Shown here: positions 9,498 through 21,021 of the stretch, piece after piece | Layout: every line of letters starts with the position of its first letter | Position numbering within the stretch: position 1 is the stretch's first letter | From: Brucella tritici | Lineage (GTDB): Bacteria; Pseudomonadota; Alphaproteobacteria; Rhizobiales; Rhizobiaceae | NCBI RefSeq assembly: GCF_902825325.1 | Contig: NZ_CADEAR010000002.1 | Location: forward strand, 410,846 to 474,845 | Length of the DNA: 64,000 bases | Direction of reading: 5' to 3' | Translations under genes and position numbers: made by a program | The notes under the pieces: generated by a model | Seen by the model: only the letters and a program-made list of their open reading frames with translations | Database searches by the model: none | Told to the model about the DNA's origin: nothing

Positions 9498-9642
9498 GAT
9501 TTTGGCTCCGCCAAAAGGTCAATGTTAAAACTACGGTGGCGGCATATCCCGCCATTGCGTTCAAGTCGAGAAAAACCTTGTTCGATAGTACGTGCCGACT
9601 GCAGCAACTGTACGTTTTTACAGGCGATGATGCGCACGTATC

Positions 9643-10422
9643 CTAATTCTTTCGGTCTGACTTGTTGCTTTGCACAGGTACTTTCCGCAATCCACCAACG
9701 GGTGTGCCTTGCGGTGCGAGAACCGGAACGAAGACGCGGCGCGACGAACGCTGGGCGACAGGCAATCCCTGATATAGCCGCTTCTGTGCCTCCACCACCA
9801 GAACGCCTGAAAAGACTGGCCACAACCGTCGCCCCATGCCTTCGAGAGCAAGACATGGCCGCATCATCCATCGCCGCGTGGCGGGCGGAAAATGCAGGGC
9901 GTCGCTCACCGTGCTGACGGTGAAATTCGCCTCACGCAATAGGGTCGTTAGCTGCGTCCGGCTGTAAGGCCGTCCGCTGCCGAAAGGTGTATGTTCGAAG
10001 CGGGCCCATACGCCGCGGCGGTTGGGCACCACAATGACGAGTCGTCCATTTGGCGCGAGGACGCGCCACATCTCCTTCAGCGTTTCGGTCGGGTTTTCTG
10101 CATATTCCAGCGCATGGACCATAAGCACGCGATCAATCGAGGAATCGGGCAGCGGCAGTTCCTCATCGAAAACGAGCGCTGTTGCTGTTTTTTCTACCGA
10201 AGGCCAGGCGACGGCTCCCTGACCAGCCGGCATGAAGGCGAATGTGCGCTCTGTATCGGCACTGAAACGGTCGAGATAGGGCAGGCTGTAGCCCATGCCG
10301 ACAAGCCGCTCTCCCGGCACATGCCCCCAAAGACCCGCCAATGCCATGCGGATCGCGCGCTCCGCGAGATGGCCCAGTGTCGTGTCGTAAAATGATCGCA
10401 GTTCGATGATGTCTGGATGCAT
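9643..10422 (-). CDS. Class I SAM-dependent methyltransferase
   Basis: About 259 aa from the ATG at 10422; a GTG nine bases upstream is possible. A methyltransferase fold is visible. The usual glycine motif is modified to VGMGYSLPYL, followed by FDEELPLPDSSIDRVLMVHALEY (acidic loop and motif II) and EMWRVLAPNGRLVIVVPNRRGVW (motif III). The C-terminus, after residue ~190, is basic and probably disordered. Substrate unknown. Followed on the minus strand by hisC and divergent from hpt. Confidence 0.85.
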   Translation of the reverse strand: MHPDIIELRSFYDTTLGHLAERAIRMALAGLWGHVPGERLVGMGYSLPYLDRFSADTERTFAFMPAGQGAVAWPSVEKTATALVFDEELPLPDSSIDRVLMVHALEYAENPTETLKEMWRVLAPNGRLVIVVPNRRGVWARFEHTPFGSGRPYSRTQLTTLLREANFTVSTVSDALHFPPATRRWMMRPCLALEGMGRRLWPVFSGVLVVEAQKRLYQGLPVAQRSSRRVFVPVLAPQGTPVGGLRKVPVQSNKSDRKN

Positions 10423-10587
10423 GCAGGTCACGCTATATGAAATCTCGACGCTGGGAAATGGAGAAGCCGGAGCATCTTCATCCGGTGGGGTGCAATTTCC
10501 TCAAACCGTGCTATAGAGCGTGCCTTTCCGGCACCTTTGATGGGCGCCGAAGTCTGCGCGAAAGCGAACGATCAGGAGAAGCAGCAG

Positions 10588-11124
10588 ATGCCCGAAGTCG
10601 GTGGCAAGACAATCGAAGTTCTCTTTAGTCCGGATGAGATCGCCGGTCGCAATCTCGAGCTCGCCAAGGCCATTGCTGAACACAAGTTTCACAATCTGCT
10701 GACAATTTCGATCCTGAAGGGCTCCTTCATCTTTGCAGCCGACCTCATCCGCGCGATGCACGATGCAGGTGTGGAACCCGATGTCGAATTCATCACCGTT
10801 TCAAGCTACGGCAAGGGAACGACAAGCACGGAAGTTCGTCTGCTGCGCGATATCGACAGCGATGTGCGTGACCGTGATGTGCTTCTGATCGACGATATTC
10901 TGGAATCCGGAAAGACGTTGAAGTTCGTTCGCGAACTCATGCTGGAACGGGGCGCACGGAGCGTCAGCATTGCTGTTCTTCTCGACAAGAGCGTGCGCCG
11001 CAAGGTCGATCTTGATGCCGATTTCGTGGCTTTCGAATGCCCCGACTATTTTGTCGTCGGCTATGGCATGGACGTCGGGCATGCCTTCCGCCAGTTGCCT
11101 TATGTTGGTCGGGTGATGGAATAA
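10588..11124 (+). CDS. hpt: Hypoxanthine phosphoribosyltransferase
   Basis: 178 aa from the ATG at 10588, which has AGGAGA nine bases upstream. An in-frame ATG at 10537 would add 17 residues unlike the family. The PRPP-binding motif is VLLIDDILESGKT, and the flexible loop region is SSYGKGTTS. Converts hypoxanthine or guanine with PRPP to IMP or GMP in purine salvage. Monocistronic and divergent from the methyltransferase gene. A large palindromic repeat follows it. Confidence 0.93.
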   Translation: MPEVGGKTIEVLFSPDEIAGRNLELAKAIAEHKFHNLLTISILKGSFIFAADLIRAMHDAGVEPDVEFITVSSYGKGTTSTEVRLLRDIDSDVRDRDVLLIDDILESGKTLKFVRELMLERGARSVSIAVLLDKSVRRKVDLDADFVAFECPDYFVVGYGMDVGHAFRQLPYVGRVME

Positions 11125-11147
11125 GAGCCTGTTTCAAAAGTCGTCCT

Positions 11148-11295
11148 GTGTGGCTGCAAATGGCGATTTGCCTGCGTTCCGGTGCTCATGTAGCTTTCTT
11201 TGGCGCATAGTCCCGAAAAGTCTGCAACTTTTCGGGACTATGCTCGGACGTACATTGCGCTCCAGTACTCGAAAATCACCATTTTCGCGCACACA
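11148..11295. repeat. Long imperfect palindrome (~148 bp) downstream of hpt
   Basis: The core, 11205-11243, is a perfect 17-bp inverted repeat with arms GCATAGTCCCGAAAAGT and ACTTTTCGGGACTATGC and a 5-base loop. Outside it the two halves still pair imperfectly: AAATGGCGATTT on the left, and on the right the complement of AAAATGGTGATTTT. The whole element can fold into one long hairpin. In size class and form it resembles the Bru-RS-type palindromic repeats of Brucella; I cannot confirm the family here. It sits between the ends of hpt and the DUF4175 gene, and could terminate both. Confidence 0.7.
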
Positions 11296-11338
11296 TGCCG
11301 CTTTTTGATTCAGCCTCAAAGGTTCTGCGGCCTGTTTC

Positions 11339-13984
11339 TCAATCGAACTTCAACAGACGCTGCAGATATTCCTTTTCCATCTGCGGCGTCAGCGCATTGC
11401 CGAGCTTGCGGCGGATTTCGTCGAGAATTTCGCGCGCACGCTGAATATCTATTTCACCTGGAATCTTGACGTCATCGTTGAGGCCGCTGTCGCCGGTACC
11501 TTGCTGGCGACCAAGGGGATCCCTTCCGCGACTGCCATTGGCGCCACTTTGCCCTTGACCTTGCTGGCCCATGGCCTGCTGCATTTTCTGCATCATGTCG
11601 CGCCCGCCACGACGTAGCGCATCGAGCGCGCTACCCTGCTGGTCGCTTGCTTCTGCGCCTTCGCTGCGGCCGAGCGCATCAGTGGCATTGCCCATTGATT
11701 TTCCGGCATCCGAAAAATCCTTGCCGGGTTCAATGCCCATGCCCTTCAGGTCGTCCATCAGTTTTTGCAGATCGGACTGAAGGTCCTTCTGTTGTTGTTG
11801 CAGCTTGCGCATGGCTTCGGCCATATCAGGAGGAATATCGCCTTTCCCGCTTTGACCGTTATCAGCTTCACCGCCCGGCTGTCCGCCGCCCATGGAACCG
11901 TCATCGCCGGGGAACAGGTTGTCGTCGAACTCGCCTTCACCATCGCTGCCGCCGAACTGACGCTGCATTTTCTGATCGAGATCGAAAGTTTCGTTCATCG
12001 TCTTTTGCTGGCGCTGCATCAGTTCGCCGAGCTTGTTCATCTGCTGCTGCATCTGGTTCTGCTGGCCTTGCCCCTGACCTTGCTGGCCCTGCTGTGTCTG
12101 CCCCATCTGGAGATTGTTCATCAGGTTCTGCAATTGCGACAACAACTGTTCAGCCTGATCCCGCGAGCCCTGACGTGCCAGATTTTCGATCTGGTCCATC
12201 ATGCGCTGCAGGTCTTTTTCCGTCAGCATTCGCGCATTGGGGTCTGGTGCGGTGCGGCGTGCATTCGGGTTCTGCTGCTGGCGCTGGGCAAATTCCCGCA
12301 GGAAGTCTTGCATTGCCTTGCGCAGTTCTGCCGAAAGCTTTTCGATTTCCTCTTGCGATGCACCGTTCTGCAGAGCGTTTCTTAGGGCTTCCTGTGCCTG
12401 CCGCAGGCGCTTTTCGGCAGCTGACAGGTTTCCGTCGTCGATACCAAGCGCGACCTGCCACATATAATCCGCCGCATCGCGTAAGGCGTCATCACTCCTG
12501 GCGAGACGGAGGCGCGTGCCAATCGTGACCAAACCCAGATAATGAGCTGCATTCTTGATGGTTTCTTCCGGGCGAAGCGTGATTGCCGACAGCATGTCGA
12601 GCACATGGTCGCGTTGCGTGGCATCGAGCGCGAGGATACGGCGCTGCTCGGCAACGGCGCGGGCGAGCGGATTGCTGAAAGGACGCTCTGGCAAGGTAAT
12701 GATCTTGGTTTCGCTGCGACCGATTTGTCCGGCGGCGTCGGTTACAACCAGCGTGAGCGCAATTTTTTCGCCCGCCCAAGGATGTTCGGACAGGTCCTTC
12801 GACGTCGTAGCGTCCTTTACGCCGCGGCGGGGCAATGCAAGAGGCAGTTCCGGCGCATCGTAAAGCGGTGCGGCCTCTTCATCCTCATCATTGTTGAGTG
12901 GGATAATCTCACCCTCGGCTTTTACGGGCGCGTAGTCGTCCTCGATCTGATAGGAAAGCTGCAATGTGCCGTTCAGCGCATGCCCGGGTTCCTTTGTGAA
13001 GTGGATCGTCGGCGGGTTGTCCGGCGTGACGGCAAATTTCCAGCGAGCATCGGTGCCCGAAAGCGCCAATGTCTCGTCCTGCTGCAAATCGTAACGGAAA
13101 TTGCGGCTTCCATCGACGACGGCCTGTTCTGCAGGCTCTTTTCGGTCATCCTTTGCGCTTACCGGCTGCACGTCGCGGCGCTCGCCCTTCACATCGGTCG
13201 CAGTCAGGCGTTCAGAACCGCCACCGATCACGCGGACCGACAGAATGCTGCCCTGCGGTACGTTGATTGCGGCTTGTTCACTGTCGCTCGCCGTAGCCAG
13301 GAAGACCGGAGCACGGCCGGTATAGCGCGGCGGCGTCACCCATGCATCAATGCGGGCAATGGCACTGTCATCACTTGGGCGGATATGAAAGGCATCGGCA
13401 ATACGGCCGCTGTTCGGGCTGATGCTGTAGGCGAAGGCAGTCACGAAGAGCAGGGCAACCACTGCACGAATGCCGAAGGGGTCATGTTCGGGAACGCGTG
13501 TATAGGGCAGGCCGGATTGCAGGTTCTTAAGCCGGTTTGCCATGCGGCGCTGATGTTCCCGCCACAAGGCGACGGCGAAAGGATCGTGTTCTCCGGTTGC
13601 CATATGGCCCGTCTGGACGGCAAGCGGTTCGTGAACCAAACCGTTGATCGCCTCAATGCGGCTTGTGATGTCACTTTCTGTCGGAGGGCGAAATCGGAAC
13701 GGCAGATAAAGCGCAATAAGACCGGCAAGACCAAATAGCGCCAGCACGCCGATATGAAGCCATCGCGGCATCATGCCGAACAAGCCGAACCAGCTCAGGC
13801 TGAAAAACAGGCCGACAAGAAGGACCAGCGGCAATATCAGCAGCCAGAAGCGCTCGAAGCTGATTGATAGAAAGGCGCGGAGACGGAGCCGACGCAGAGC
13901 ATCGCCTTCCCCGGAAAAGAGCCGCAGGAAGGCATCCCGCGCGGGGCGCGGCCCGTCTTTCCTGTCGTTGCTACGATCCGTCAT
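11339..13984 (-). CDS. TIGR02302 / DUF4175 family large membrane protein
   Basis: 881 aa. Two N-terminal membrane segments (residues ~48-70 and ~76-96) and a third near 180 precede a long beta-rich domain. The C-terminal third is Gln/Gly/Met-rich and probably coiled coil (for example QQGQGQGQQNQMQQQMNKL around residue 640). The family is typical of Alphaproteobacteria and is regularly found after lysA, as here; its function is unknown. The low-complexity segment is encoded by imperfect CAG/GGC-type repeats and may vary in length between strains. Last gene of the argH-lptM-lysA run. Confidence 0.88.
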   Translation of the reverse strand: MTDRSNDRKDGPRPARDAFLRLFSGEGDALRRLRLRAFLSISFERFWLLILPLVLLVGLFFSLSWFGLFGMMPRWLHIGVLALFGLAGLIALYLPFRFRPPTESDITSRIEAINGLVHEPLAVQTGHMATGEHDPFAVALWREHQRRMANRLKNLQSGLPYTRVPEHDPFGIRAVVALLFVTAFAYSISPNSGRIADAFHIRPSDDSAIARIDAWVTPPRYTGRAPVFLATASDSEQAAINVPQGSILSVRVIGGGSERLTATDVKGERRDVQPVSAKDDRKEPAEQAVVDGSRNFRYDLQQDETLALSGTDARWKFAVTPDNPPTIHFTKEPGHALNGTLQLSYQIEDDYAPVKAEGEIIPLNNDEDEEAAPLYDAPELPLALPRRGVKDATTSKDLSEHPWAGEKIALTLVVTDAAGQIGRSETKIITLPERPFSNPLARAVAEQRRILALDATQRDHVLDMLSAITLRPEETIKNAAHYLGLVTIGTRLRLARSDDALRDAADYMWQVALGIDDGNLSAAEKRLRQAQEALRNALQNGASQEEIEKLSAELRKAMQDFLREFAQRQQQNPNARRTAPDPNARMLTEKDLQRMMDQIENLARQGSRDQAEQLLSQLQNLMNNLQMGQTQQGQQGQGQGQQNQMQQQMNKLGELMQRQQKTMNETFDLDQKMQRQFGGSDGEGEFDDNLFPGDDGSMGGGQPGGEADNGQSGKGDIPPDMAEAMRKLQQQQKDLQSDLQKLMDDLKGMGIEPGKDFSDAGKSMGNATDALGRSEGAEASDQQGSALDALRRGGRDMMQKMQQAMGQQGQGQSGANGSRGRDPLGRQQGTGDSGLNDDVKIPGEIDIQRAREILDEIRRKLGNALTPQMEKEYLQRLLKFD

Positions 13985-14035
13985 TTGGGCTTTCTGGCGT
14001 GTATCGCGTTTTCATCTGGCAACAGGATAACACGC

Positions 14036-14065
14036 ATCATGGCAAAGGCGAGGCTTTGCCATGAT
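14036..14065 (-). terminator. Strong hairpin between lysA and the DUF4175 gene
   Basis: Perfect 12-bp stem (ATCATGGCAAAG / CTTTGCCATGAT) with a 6-base loop in the gap between the lysA start side and the next gene. Neither side has a long T-tract, so it may be an RNA-stability or processing hairpin rather than a true terminator. Confidence 0.45.
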
Positions 14066-14082
14066 AATTGTATGCATGGGTT

Positions 14083-15348
14083 TTATAGCCACTCCGGCAC
14101 GGAATCGAGCGCCAGCAATTCTTCGTAGGTACGGCGCGGGCGTACGACATGATAGCGATCATCGTCGATCAGCACCTCGGGAATGAGTAGGCGGCTGTTG
14201 TAGGTACTGGATAAAACCGCACCATATGCGCCCGTCGTACAGACGGCGATAAGGTCGCCCGGAGCAGGTTTTGCCACTTCCCGGTCGAGGCCGAGATAAT
14301 CGCCGGTTTCACAGACCGGGCCGACAAAATCGGCGCGGATGCGTGGCGCATCATCCTTCGGCAGGGTTACGGGCTTAATGTCGTGGAATGCATCGTAAAG
14401 TGTGGGACGAATCAGGTCGTTCATCGCCGCATCCACAATGACGAAGTTCTTGGCGTCGCCTTCCTTGACGAAGATCACTTCCGTTACCAGAAGTCCGGCA
14501 TTGCCGACGATCAGGCGGCCCGGCTCGAACACGGTTTTCAAGCCGAGCGGCTTGATGTGTTTTGCAACGATTTCCGCGTAAGCGACGGGTAGCGGCGGCG
14601 GCGTATTGTCAGTACGGTAAGGAATGCCGAGCCCCCCGCCAACATCGACGTGGCGGATGTTGTGACCGTCGGCCTGCAGTTCCTTGACCAGTTGCGCCAT
14701 CAGAGCAAAGGCATCGTCGAACGGTTCGAGATCGATGATCTGGCTGCCGATATGCATATCGATGCCGACCACGTCGAGACCGGGCAGGCTTGCCGCGCGG
14801 GCATAGGCCTCGCGCGCCTTGACGCGGGGAATGCCGAACTTGTTTTCGGATTTGCCGGTAGAAATCTTGGCATGTGTTTTCGCATCCACATCGGGATTGA
14901 TGCGCAGCGATACGGATGCGACCTTGCCCGCCTTGACGGCACGAGCAGAAAGAATTTCCAGTTCCGGCTCGGATTCAACGTTGAAACAATAGATACCTGC
15001 TTCCAGCGCGAAGTCCATTTCGTGTGGGGTCTTGCCGACGCCTGAAAAGACGATCTTATTGGCCGGGATGCCCGCAGCAAGTGCCCGGCGGATCTCACCT
15101 TCCGAGACGGTGTCGGCACCGGCGCCAAGCTTCGCCAGCGTTTTCAGCACGGCCTGGTTGGAATTGGCCTTCAGCGCGTAGGTCACCAGCGTTTCCATAC
15201 CGGCGAAGGCTTCGCTGAACACCCGGAAATGACGTTCGATGGTCGCGCGGGAATAGACGTAGAAAGGTGTACCAACAGCCTGAGCGATTTCAGGCAGGCT
15301 GACATTTTCGGCGTGAAGAACGCCGTTGCGATATTCGAAATGGTTCAC
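14083..15348 (-). CDS. lysA: Diaminopimelate decarboxylase
   Basis: 421 aa, starting at GTG. A PLP-dependent fold III decarboxylase that makes L-lysine from meso-diaminopimelate, the last step of lysine synthesis. The PLP lysine is in YALKANSN (Lys60). Other family segments are HIGSQI, the glycine-rich VDVGGGLGIPY, EPGRLIVGNAG for phosphate binding, and CETGDYLG with the active-site Cys from the partner subunit. It follows lptM by 22 bases and is probably co-transcribed with argH. Confidence 0.96.
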   Translation of the reverse strand: MNHFEYRNGVLHAENVSLPEIAQAVGTPFYVYSRATIERHFRVFSEAFAGMETLVTYALKANSNQAVLKTLAKLGAGADTVSEGEIRRALAAGIPANKIVFSGVGKTPHEMDFALEAGIYCFNVESEPELEILSARAVKAGKVASVSLRINPDVDAKTHAKISTGKSENKFGIPRVKAREAYARAASLPGLDVVGIDMHIGSQIIDLEPFDDAFALMAQLVKELQADGHNIRHVDVGGGLGIPYRTDNTPPPLPVAYAEIVAKHIKPLGLKTVFEPGRLIVGNAGLLVTEVIFVKEGDAKNFVIVDAAMNDLIRPTLYDAFHDIKPVTLPKDDAPRIRADFVGPVCETGDYLGLDREVAKPAPGDLIAVCTTGAYGAVLSSTYNSRLLIPEVLIDDDRYHVVRPRRTYEELLALDSVPEWL

Positions 15349-15370
15349 GGGAAGGCCCTGCAGCAGAAAC

Positions 15371-15553
15371 TTACAACAGCTTGTCGAGGATGATAGGCTT
15401 GTCTTCCTTCGGTTTCGGCTTGGTGTGTCCCTGATCGTCGGTGATCAGCGACGATGGCGGCGGCTCCAACGGGCCCTTACGACCGCAAGCAGCGAGCATG
15501 GCCGCAAGCGCGGCGATCAGAAGCACGGAAGAAATGGCGGAGCGGCCTGTCAT
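15371..15553 (-). CDS. lptM: LptM-like small lipoprotein (YifL family)
   Basis: 60 aa from MTGRSAIS. It has a short signal peptide with lipobox LAAC, so the mature protein begins at Cys23, followed directly by GRKGPLEPPP, the conserved motif of the LptM/YifL family. In Enterobacteria LptM helps the LPS translocon LptD-LptE mature in the outer membrane. The frame is open to 15652, but the extra residues are not part of the family. Its place between argH and lysA is conserved in many Alphaproteobacteria. Confidence 0.9.
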   Translation of the reverse strand: MTGRSAISSVLLIAALAAMLAACGRKGPLEPPPSSLITDDQGHTKPKPKEDKPIILDKLL

Positions 15554-15664
15554 CAGCTTTGGTTCCCGAAACGTATAATCTTGCGATAGGTCTAACTCAT
15601 AATGCTCGAAAGTGGAATCATCAGTTCGGCAGATGATTCCACATGACGTCATGTTGATAGCTTA

Positions 15665-17818
<2,154 letters not shown>

Positions 17819-17875
17819 CACTCGACAAAATCGAGAATCAGTGGCTTGTTTTCTCTTCCAAAGAGGGAGTTGCCT

Positions 17876-18496
17876 ATGAGCCTTGAAGTCTGGCTTGCAT
17901 TTTCCGCCGCATCCATCGTGCTCCTGATTATTCCGGGGCCGACTGTTCTGCTCGTCGTTTCATACGCACTCGGTCAGGGCTGGAAAGCGGCTTTCCCGAT
18001 GGCGATTGGCGTTGCGCTGGGGGATTTTACGGCTATGACGCTTTCCATGCTTGGTGTGGGTGCGTTGCTGGTCGCTTCGGCAACCGTGTTCACCGCCGTA
18101 AAATGGGCAGGTGCCGCCTATCTCATCTGGCTTGGCATAAAATTGTTTCGCGCTGGCGGAACACTTCATGCCAGTGCGCGGCACGACAAGGTGCATCCCG
18201 CAAGAATGCTGGTTCATGCCTGGCTGGTGACGGCACTCAATCCGAAAAGCATCACCTTCTTCGTTGCCTTTCTTCCGCAATTTCTGAGTCCGCACCGGGA
18301 TTTTCTGACCCAGATGCTGGTTTTCGAAAGCACGTTCCTCGTGCTCGCTTTTCTTAACGCCTTTGCCTATGCGCTTCTGGCGACCCGGGCACGCCGCTTC
18401 TTCTCAAGCGAACGGGCGCTGCGCATTTTCAATCGGACGGGCGGGACATTGCTGATCGGTGCCGGTGTTGCCTCCGCCTCAATGCGATCAACCTGA
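17876..18496 (+). CDS. LysE family amino-acid exporter
   Basis: 206 aa from the ATG at 17876, which has AGAGGGAG six bases before it. Five or six membrane segments and the family motif [20 protein letters not shown] near the N-terminus, with NPKSITFF in the middle, identify the LysE/RhtB superfamily. Members export basic or neutral amino acids; the substrate here is unknown. Its 3' end overlaps the end of the converging YaiI gene by 9 bases. Confidence 0.9.
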   Translation: MSLEVWLAFSAASIVLLIIPGPTVLLVVSYALGQGWKAAFPMAIGVALGDFTAMTLSMLGVGALLVASATVFTAVKWAGAAYLIWLGIKLFRAGGTLHASARHDKVHPARMLVHAWLVTALNPKSITFFVAFLPQFLSPHRDFLTQMLVFESTFLVLAFLNAFAYALLATRARRFFSSERALRIFNRTGGTLLIGAGVASASMRST

Positions 18497-18973
18497 GATG
18501 AAACCGGCGCGTTTCAGCCGGACGATGGCCAGATCAAGCGCCGAGAGGAATGCAGAACGGTCCTTGGGCGAAAAGGGAGCGGGTCCGCCTGTAACTTCGC
18601 CTGCAGAACGCAAACTATCCATCAGATTGCGCGTCGCAAGCGTATTGCCGATGGTGCTTTGGGTATGAACGCGCCCGTTTGGAGCGATCACCGAGGCGCC
18701 TTTTTCGAGCGAGCGGCTGGCCAAAGGGATATCGGCGGTAATCACGATTGCGCCCTGCCGTGAATTCTCGGCGATCCAGTCGTCGGCGGCGTCGAGCTTG
18801 TCCGATACGACAACCCGTTCAACACGTTCTGCATCGCGTGGGATGGCAATGAAACTGTTGGCCACCAGCACGACCGGCAGATTGTGTCGTTCCGCCACGC
18901 GATAGATTTCAGCTTTCACCGGGCAGGCGTCGGCATCGACGAGAATGCAGATGGTTTCAGGTTCGTTGTTCAT
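18488..18973 (-). CDS. YaiI/YqxD family protein (UPF0178, DUF188)
   Basis: 161 aa. The family hallmarks are [11 protein letters not shown] at the N-terminus, a PIN-like acidic cluster, [24 protein letters not shown] and the C-terminal [13 protein letters not shown]. Conserved aspartates suggest a metal-dependent nuclease-like fold; the function is not established. Converges on, and slightly overlaps, the LysE gene. Confidence 0.92.
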   Translation of the reverse strand: MNNEPETICILVDADACPVKAEIYRVAERHNLPVVLVANSFIAIPRDAERVERVVVSDKLDAADDWIAENSRQGAIVITADIPLASRSLEKGASVIAPNGRVHTQSTIGNTLATRNLMDSLRSAGEVTGGPAPFSPKDRSAFLSALDLAIVRLKRAGFISG

Positions 18974-19089
18974 GCCGCTTCATAAAATGCGGGCGGCTGT
19001 TTGGCAAATTCAACGCTGCGTTCAGTTTTATGAGATAGGCGTTAGTTGCGAACCGGTATAAGGCGAGCCGCGAAAGTGAGAGTTCTGCC

Positions 19090-19950
19090 ATGGCTGCCCG
19101 TTTCTTCCCCATCATGTTTGTCCTGCTTTGGGCCACCGGTTTCATCGGTGCGGGGCTGTCCATGCCTTATGCGGAGCCGTTCACTTTCATGGCGGTGCGT
19201 TTTTCCATTGCGGCTGTCATCATGACGCTTTGGGCGCTGGCAAGCCGGAGCATCTGGCCGAAAGGCAATGTACTTCTTCATGCGGCGATTGCTGGATGTC
19301 TCATACATGGCGTCTATCTTTCAGCCTTGTTCTGGGCCGTTCACCACGGCCTGCCTGCGGGAATGTCCGGTCTAGTGGCGGGTCTTCAGCCGATGCTGAC
19401 CACGCTGATTGCGGCCATTCTTCTGGGAGAACGGGCGAGCGGACGGCAATGGACAGGGCTTCTCATCGGTTTCATCGGTGTTGCGATGGTTGTATGGCCA
19501 AAGTTTTCGGCGGGCAGCGGCGTTGATCCGAAAAGCCTTGCGGCGGCTTTCTTGGCGGTAGTGGCGATCAGCACTGGCACCGTCTGGCAGAAGCGTTTCG
19601 GCACGGCTGGCGATCTCAAGGCCGGAACGGCGGTGCAATATATCGCTGCTGCCATTCTGACCTCTATCTGCGCCTTCGCCTTCGAAACACGTGTCATCAT
19701 CTGGTCGCCATCACTGATTTTTGCGCTGGTCTGGCTGACGCTTGCCATCTCCATCGGCGCTATTCTGGCACTTCTTGTGATGATCCGCGAAGGCGCAATG
19801 TCGAAAGTCGCATCGCTGTTTTATCTGGTGCCCGGTACTGCCGCGGTCATGGCTTATCTGATTTTCGGTGAGACGCTATCGGCAATCCAGATCGCAGGCA
19901 TGGTGGTGACGACGCTTGGCGTTGCGCTGACTACTTTACGCCGGGCATGA
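19090..19950 (+). CDS. EamA/DMT superfamily transporter
   Basis: 286 aa with ten predicted membrane segments in two EamA repeats (roughly 1-135 and 145-285). The helix-boundary motifs WATGFIGAGL and FGETLSAIQIAGM are typical of the drug/metabolite transporter 10-TMS family. Substrate unknown. The stop codon lies inside a palindromic intergenic repeat, so the last residues may have been set by that element. Confidence 0.88.
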   Translation: MAARFFPIMFVLLWATGFIGAGLSMPYAEPFTFMAVRFSIAAVIMTLWALASRSIWPKGNVLLHAAIAGCLIHGVYLSALFWAVHHGLPAGMSGLVAGLQPMLTTLIAAILLGERASGRQWTGLLIGFIGVAMVVWPKFSAGSGVDPKSLAAAFLAVVAISTGTVWQKRFGTAGDLKAGTAVQYIAAAILTSICAFAFETRVIIWSPSLIFALVWLTLAISIGAILALLVMIREGAMSKVASLFYLVPGTAAVMAYLIFGETLSAIQIAGMVVTTLGVALTTLRRA

Positions 19951-19989
19951 TCCCGAAAAGCGGGAGCCGGTTTTCGGACCGGATCGTGC
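19945..19989. repeat. GCATGATCCCGAAAAGCGGG-type palindromic repeat
   Basis: 45-bp palindrome whose ends read GCATGATCC and GGATCGTGC, with the inner CCGAAAAGCGGGA / CCGGTTTTCGG. The related copy at 44437-44481 is in the opposite orientation. Elements of this form are frequent in rhizobial intergenic DNA. This one includes the TGA stop of the DMT transporter. Confidence 0.72.
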
Positions 19990-19996
19990 GTTGATG

Positions 19997-20857
19997 TTAT
20001 GAGTTAAGTTCGGGTTGTTGTTCGCGCTTGCGAAAGATCATGATCGCAGCGTTTACTTCTGCACCGATGATGAAGATTGCTGACAGCATGTAGAGAAAGA
20101 CAATCGCCACCATGATCGAGGCGAGGCCTGCATAGGTCGTCACATAGGTGGCAAAGGTTTCGAGATATTTTGCAAAGGCCATCGCGGCGGCAAGCCAGGC
20201 TATGAGTGTGATCAATATGCCGGGCAGGATATCACCGAGGCTGCGTCGTCCGGCTGGAAGCCAGATATGCACCATGAACAGTGCCAGGACCAGCACTGCC
20301 ACCGCTACCGTGTAGCGCCAGAAGGCAATTGTGCCGGTGAACGGCGCAATATCTGGAAACCATTGTTCGGCAATACGCACGGCAAGCGGGGCCAGAACCA
20401 GCAGGAAGCTGATTGCCATCAGGCTCAATGTGCCGACCAGAACGAAGCCCAGGCTTTGCAGGCGGCAGAAAATGATCGAGCGCTGGTCGGTGACGCGATA
20501 GGCGCGGTTGAGCGCGATGCGCAACGCCTCGACACCATTCGAGGCAAAATAAGCCGCTGCAATCACGCTCAATGTCAGAAGTCCACTGCGCTGCACGGTC
20601 AGCACGTTCATCACTTCGTTGGCAATTGGGGCAGCGATATTCGATGGCCACATATCGAAGATAACATGTACTGCCGTATCGGCGAATTCCTTGGTGCCGA
20701 GAAAGCTCGCCAGTGTGGTAGCAAAGATGAGGAACGGAAACAGTGCCATCAGGCCGGAAAGCGCGATATGGCTGGCGAAAGCCCAGCCATCGTCGGAACT
20801 GAAATGACCAATGACGTCGTAGGTGATCTGACGGAGAAAACGTTTGATTTTTCGCAT
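19997..20857 (-). CDS. YihY/BrkB family inner-membrane protein
   Basis: 286 aa with six predicted membrane segments and the family features DDGWAFASHIALSGLMALFPF near the N-terminus and a G-V-E-A-L-R-x-A-L-N-R-A-Y motif around residue 110. The family was once labelled ribonuclease BN or serum resistance protein; the true function is unknown. The C-terminus is short and charged. Stands alone on the minus strand, facing the DMT gene. Confidence 0.9.
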   Translation of the reverse strand: MRKIKRFLRQITYDVIGHFSSDDGWAFASHIALSGLMALFPFLIFATTLASFLGTKEFADTAVHVIFDMWPSNIAAPIANEVMNVLTVQRSGLLTLSVIAAAYFASNGVEALRIALNRAYRVTDQRSIIFCRLQSLGFVLVGTLSLMAISFLLVLAPLAVRIAEQWFPDIAPFTGTIAFWRYTVAVAVLVLALFMVHIWLPAGRRSLGDILPGILITLIAWLAAAMAFAKYLETFATYVTTYAGLASIMVAIVFLYMLSAIFIIGAEVNAAIMIFRKREQQPELNS

Positions 20858-21021
20858 CCGCAGATTTGTCCCCTAAAGCCTTGGTCGGTATTCGATAGGT
20901 GTTCAGCCTGTGTTTCAAGGCCTTAAATCTAGCATCGGTCTGCGGATTGCAAGGGCGGGACCCGTTTTAAACCGGACCCGAATCAAGCAAGCTTGTTGAA
21001 ATCGCAGCGGGAAACGAACCT

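Noticed and set aside
12542..13738. 398-codon frame opposite the DUF4175 gene
   Set aside because: Shadow; the minus-strand gene has membrane segments and family motifs, this one has none.
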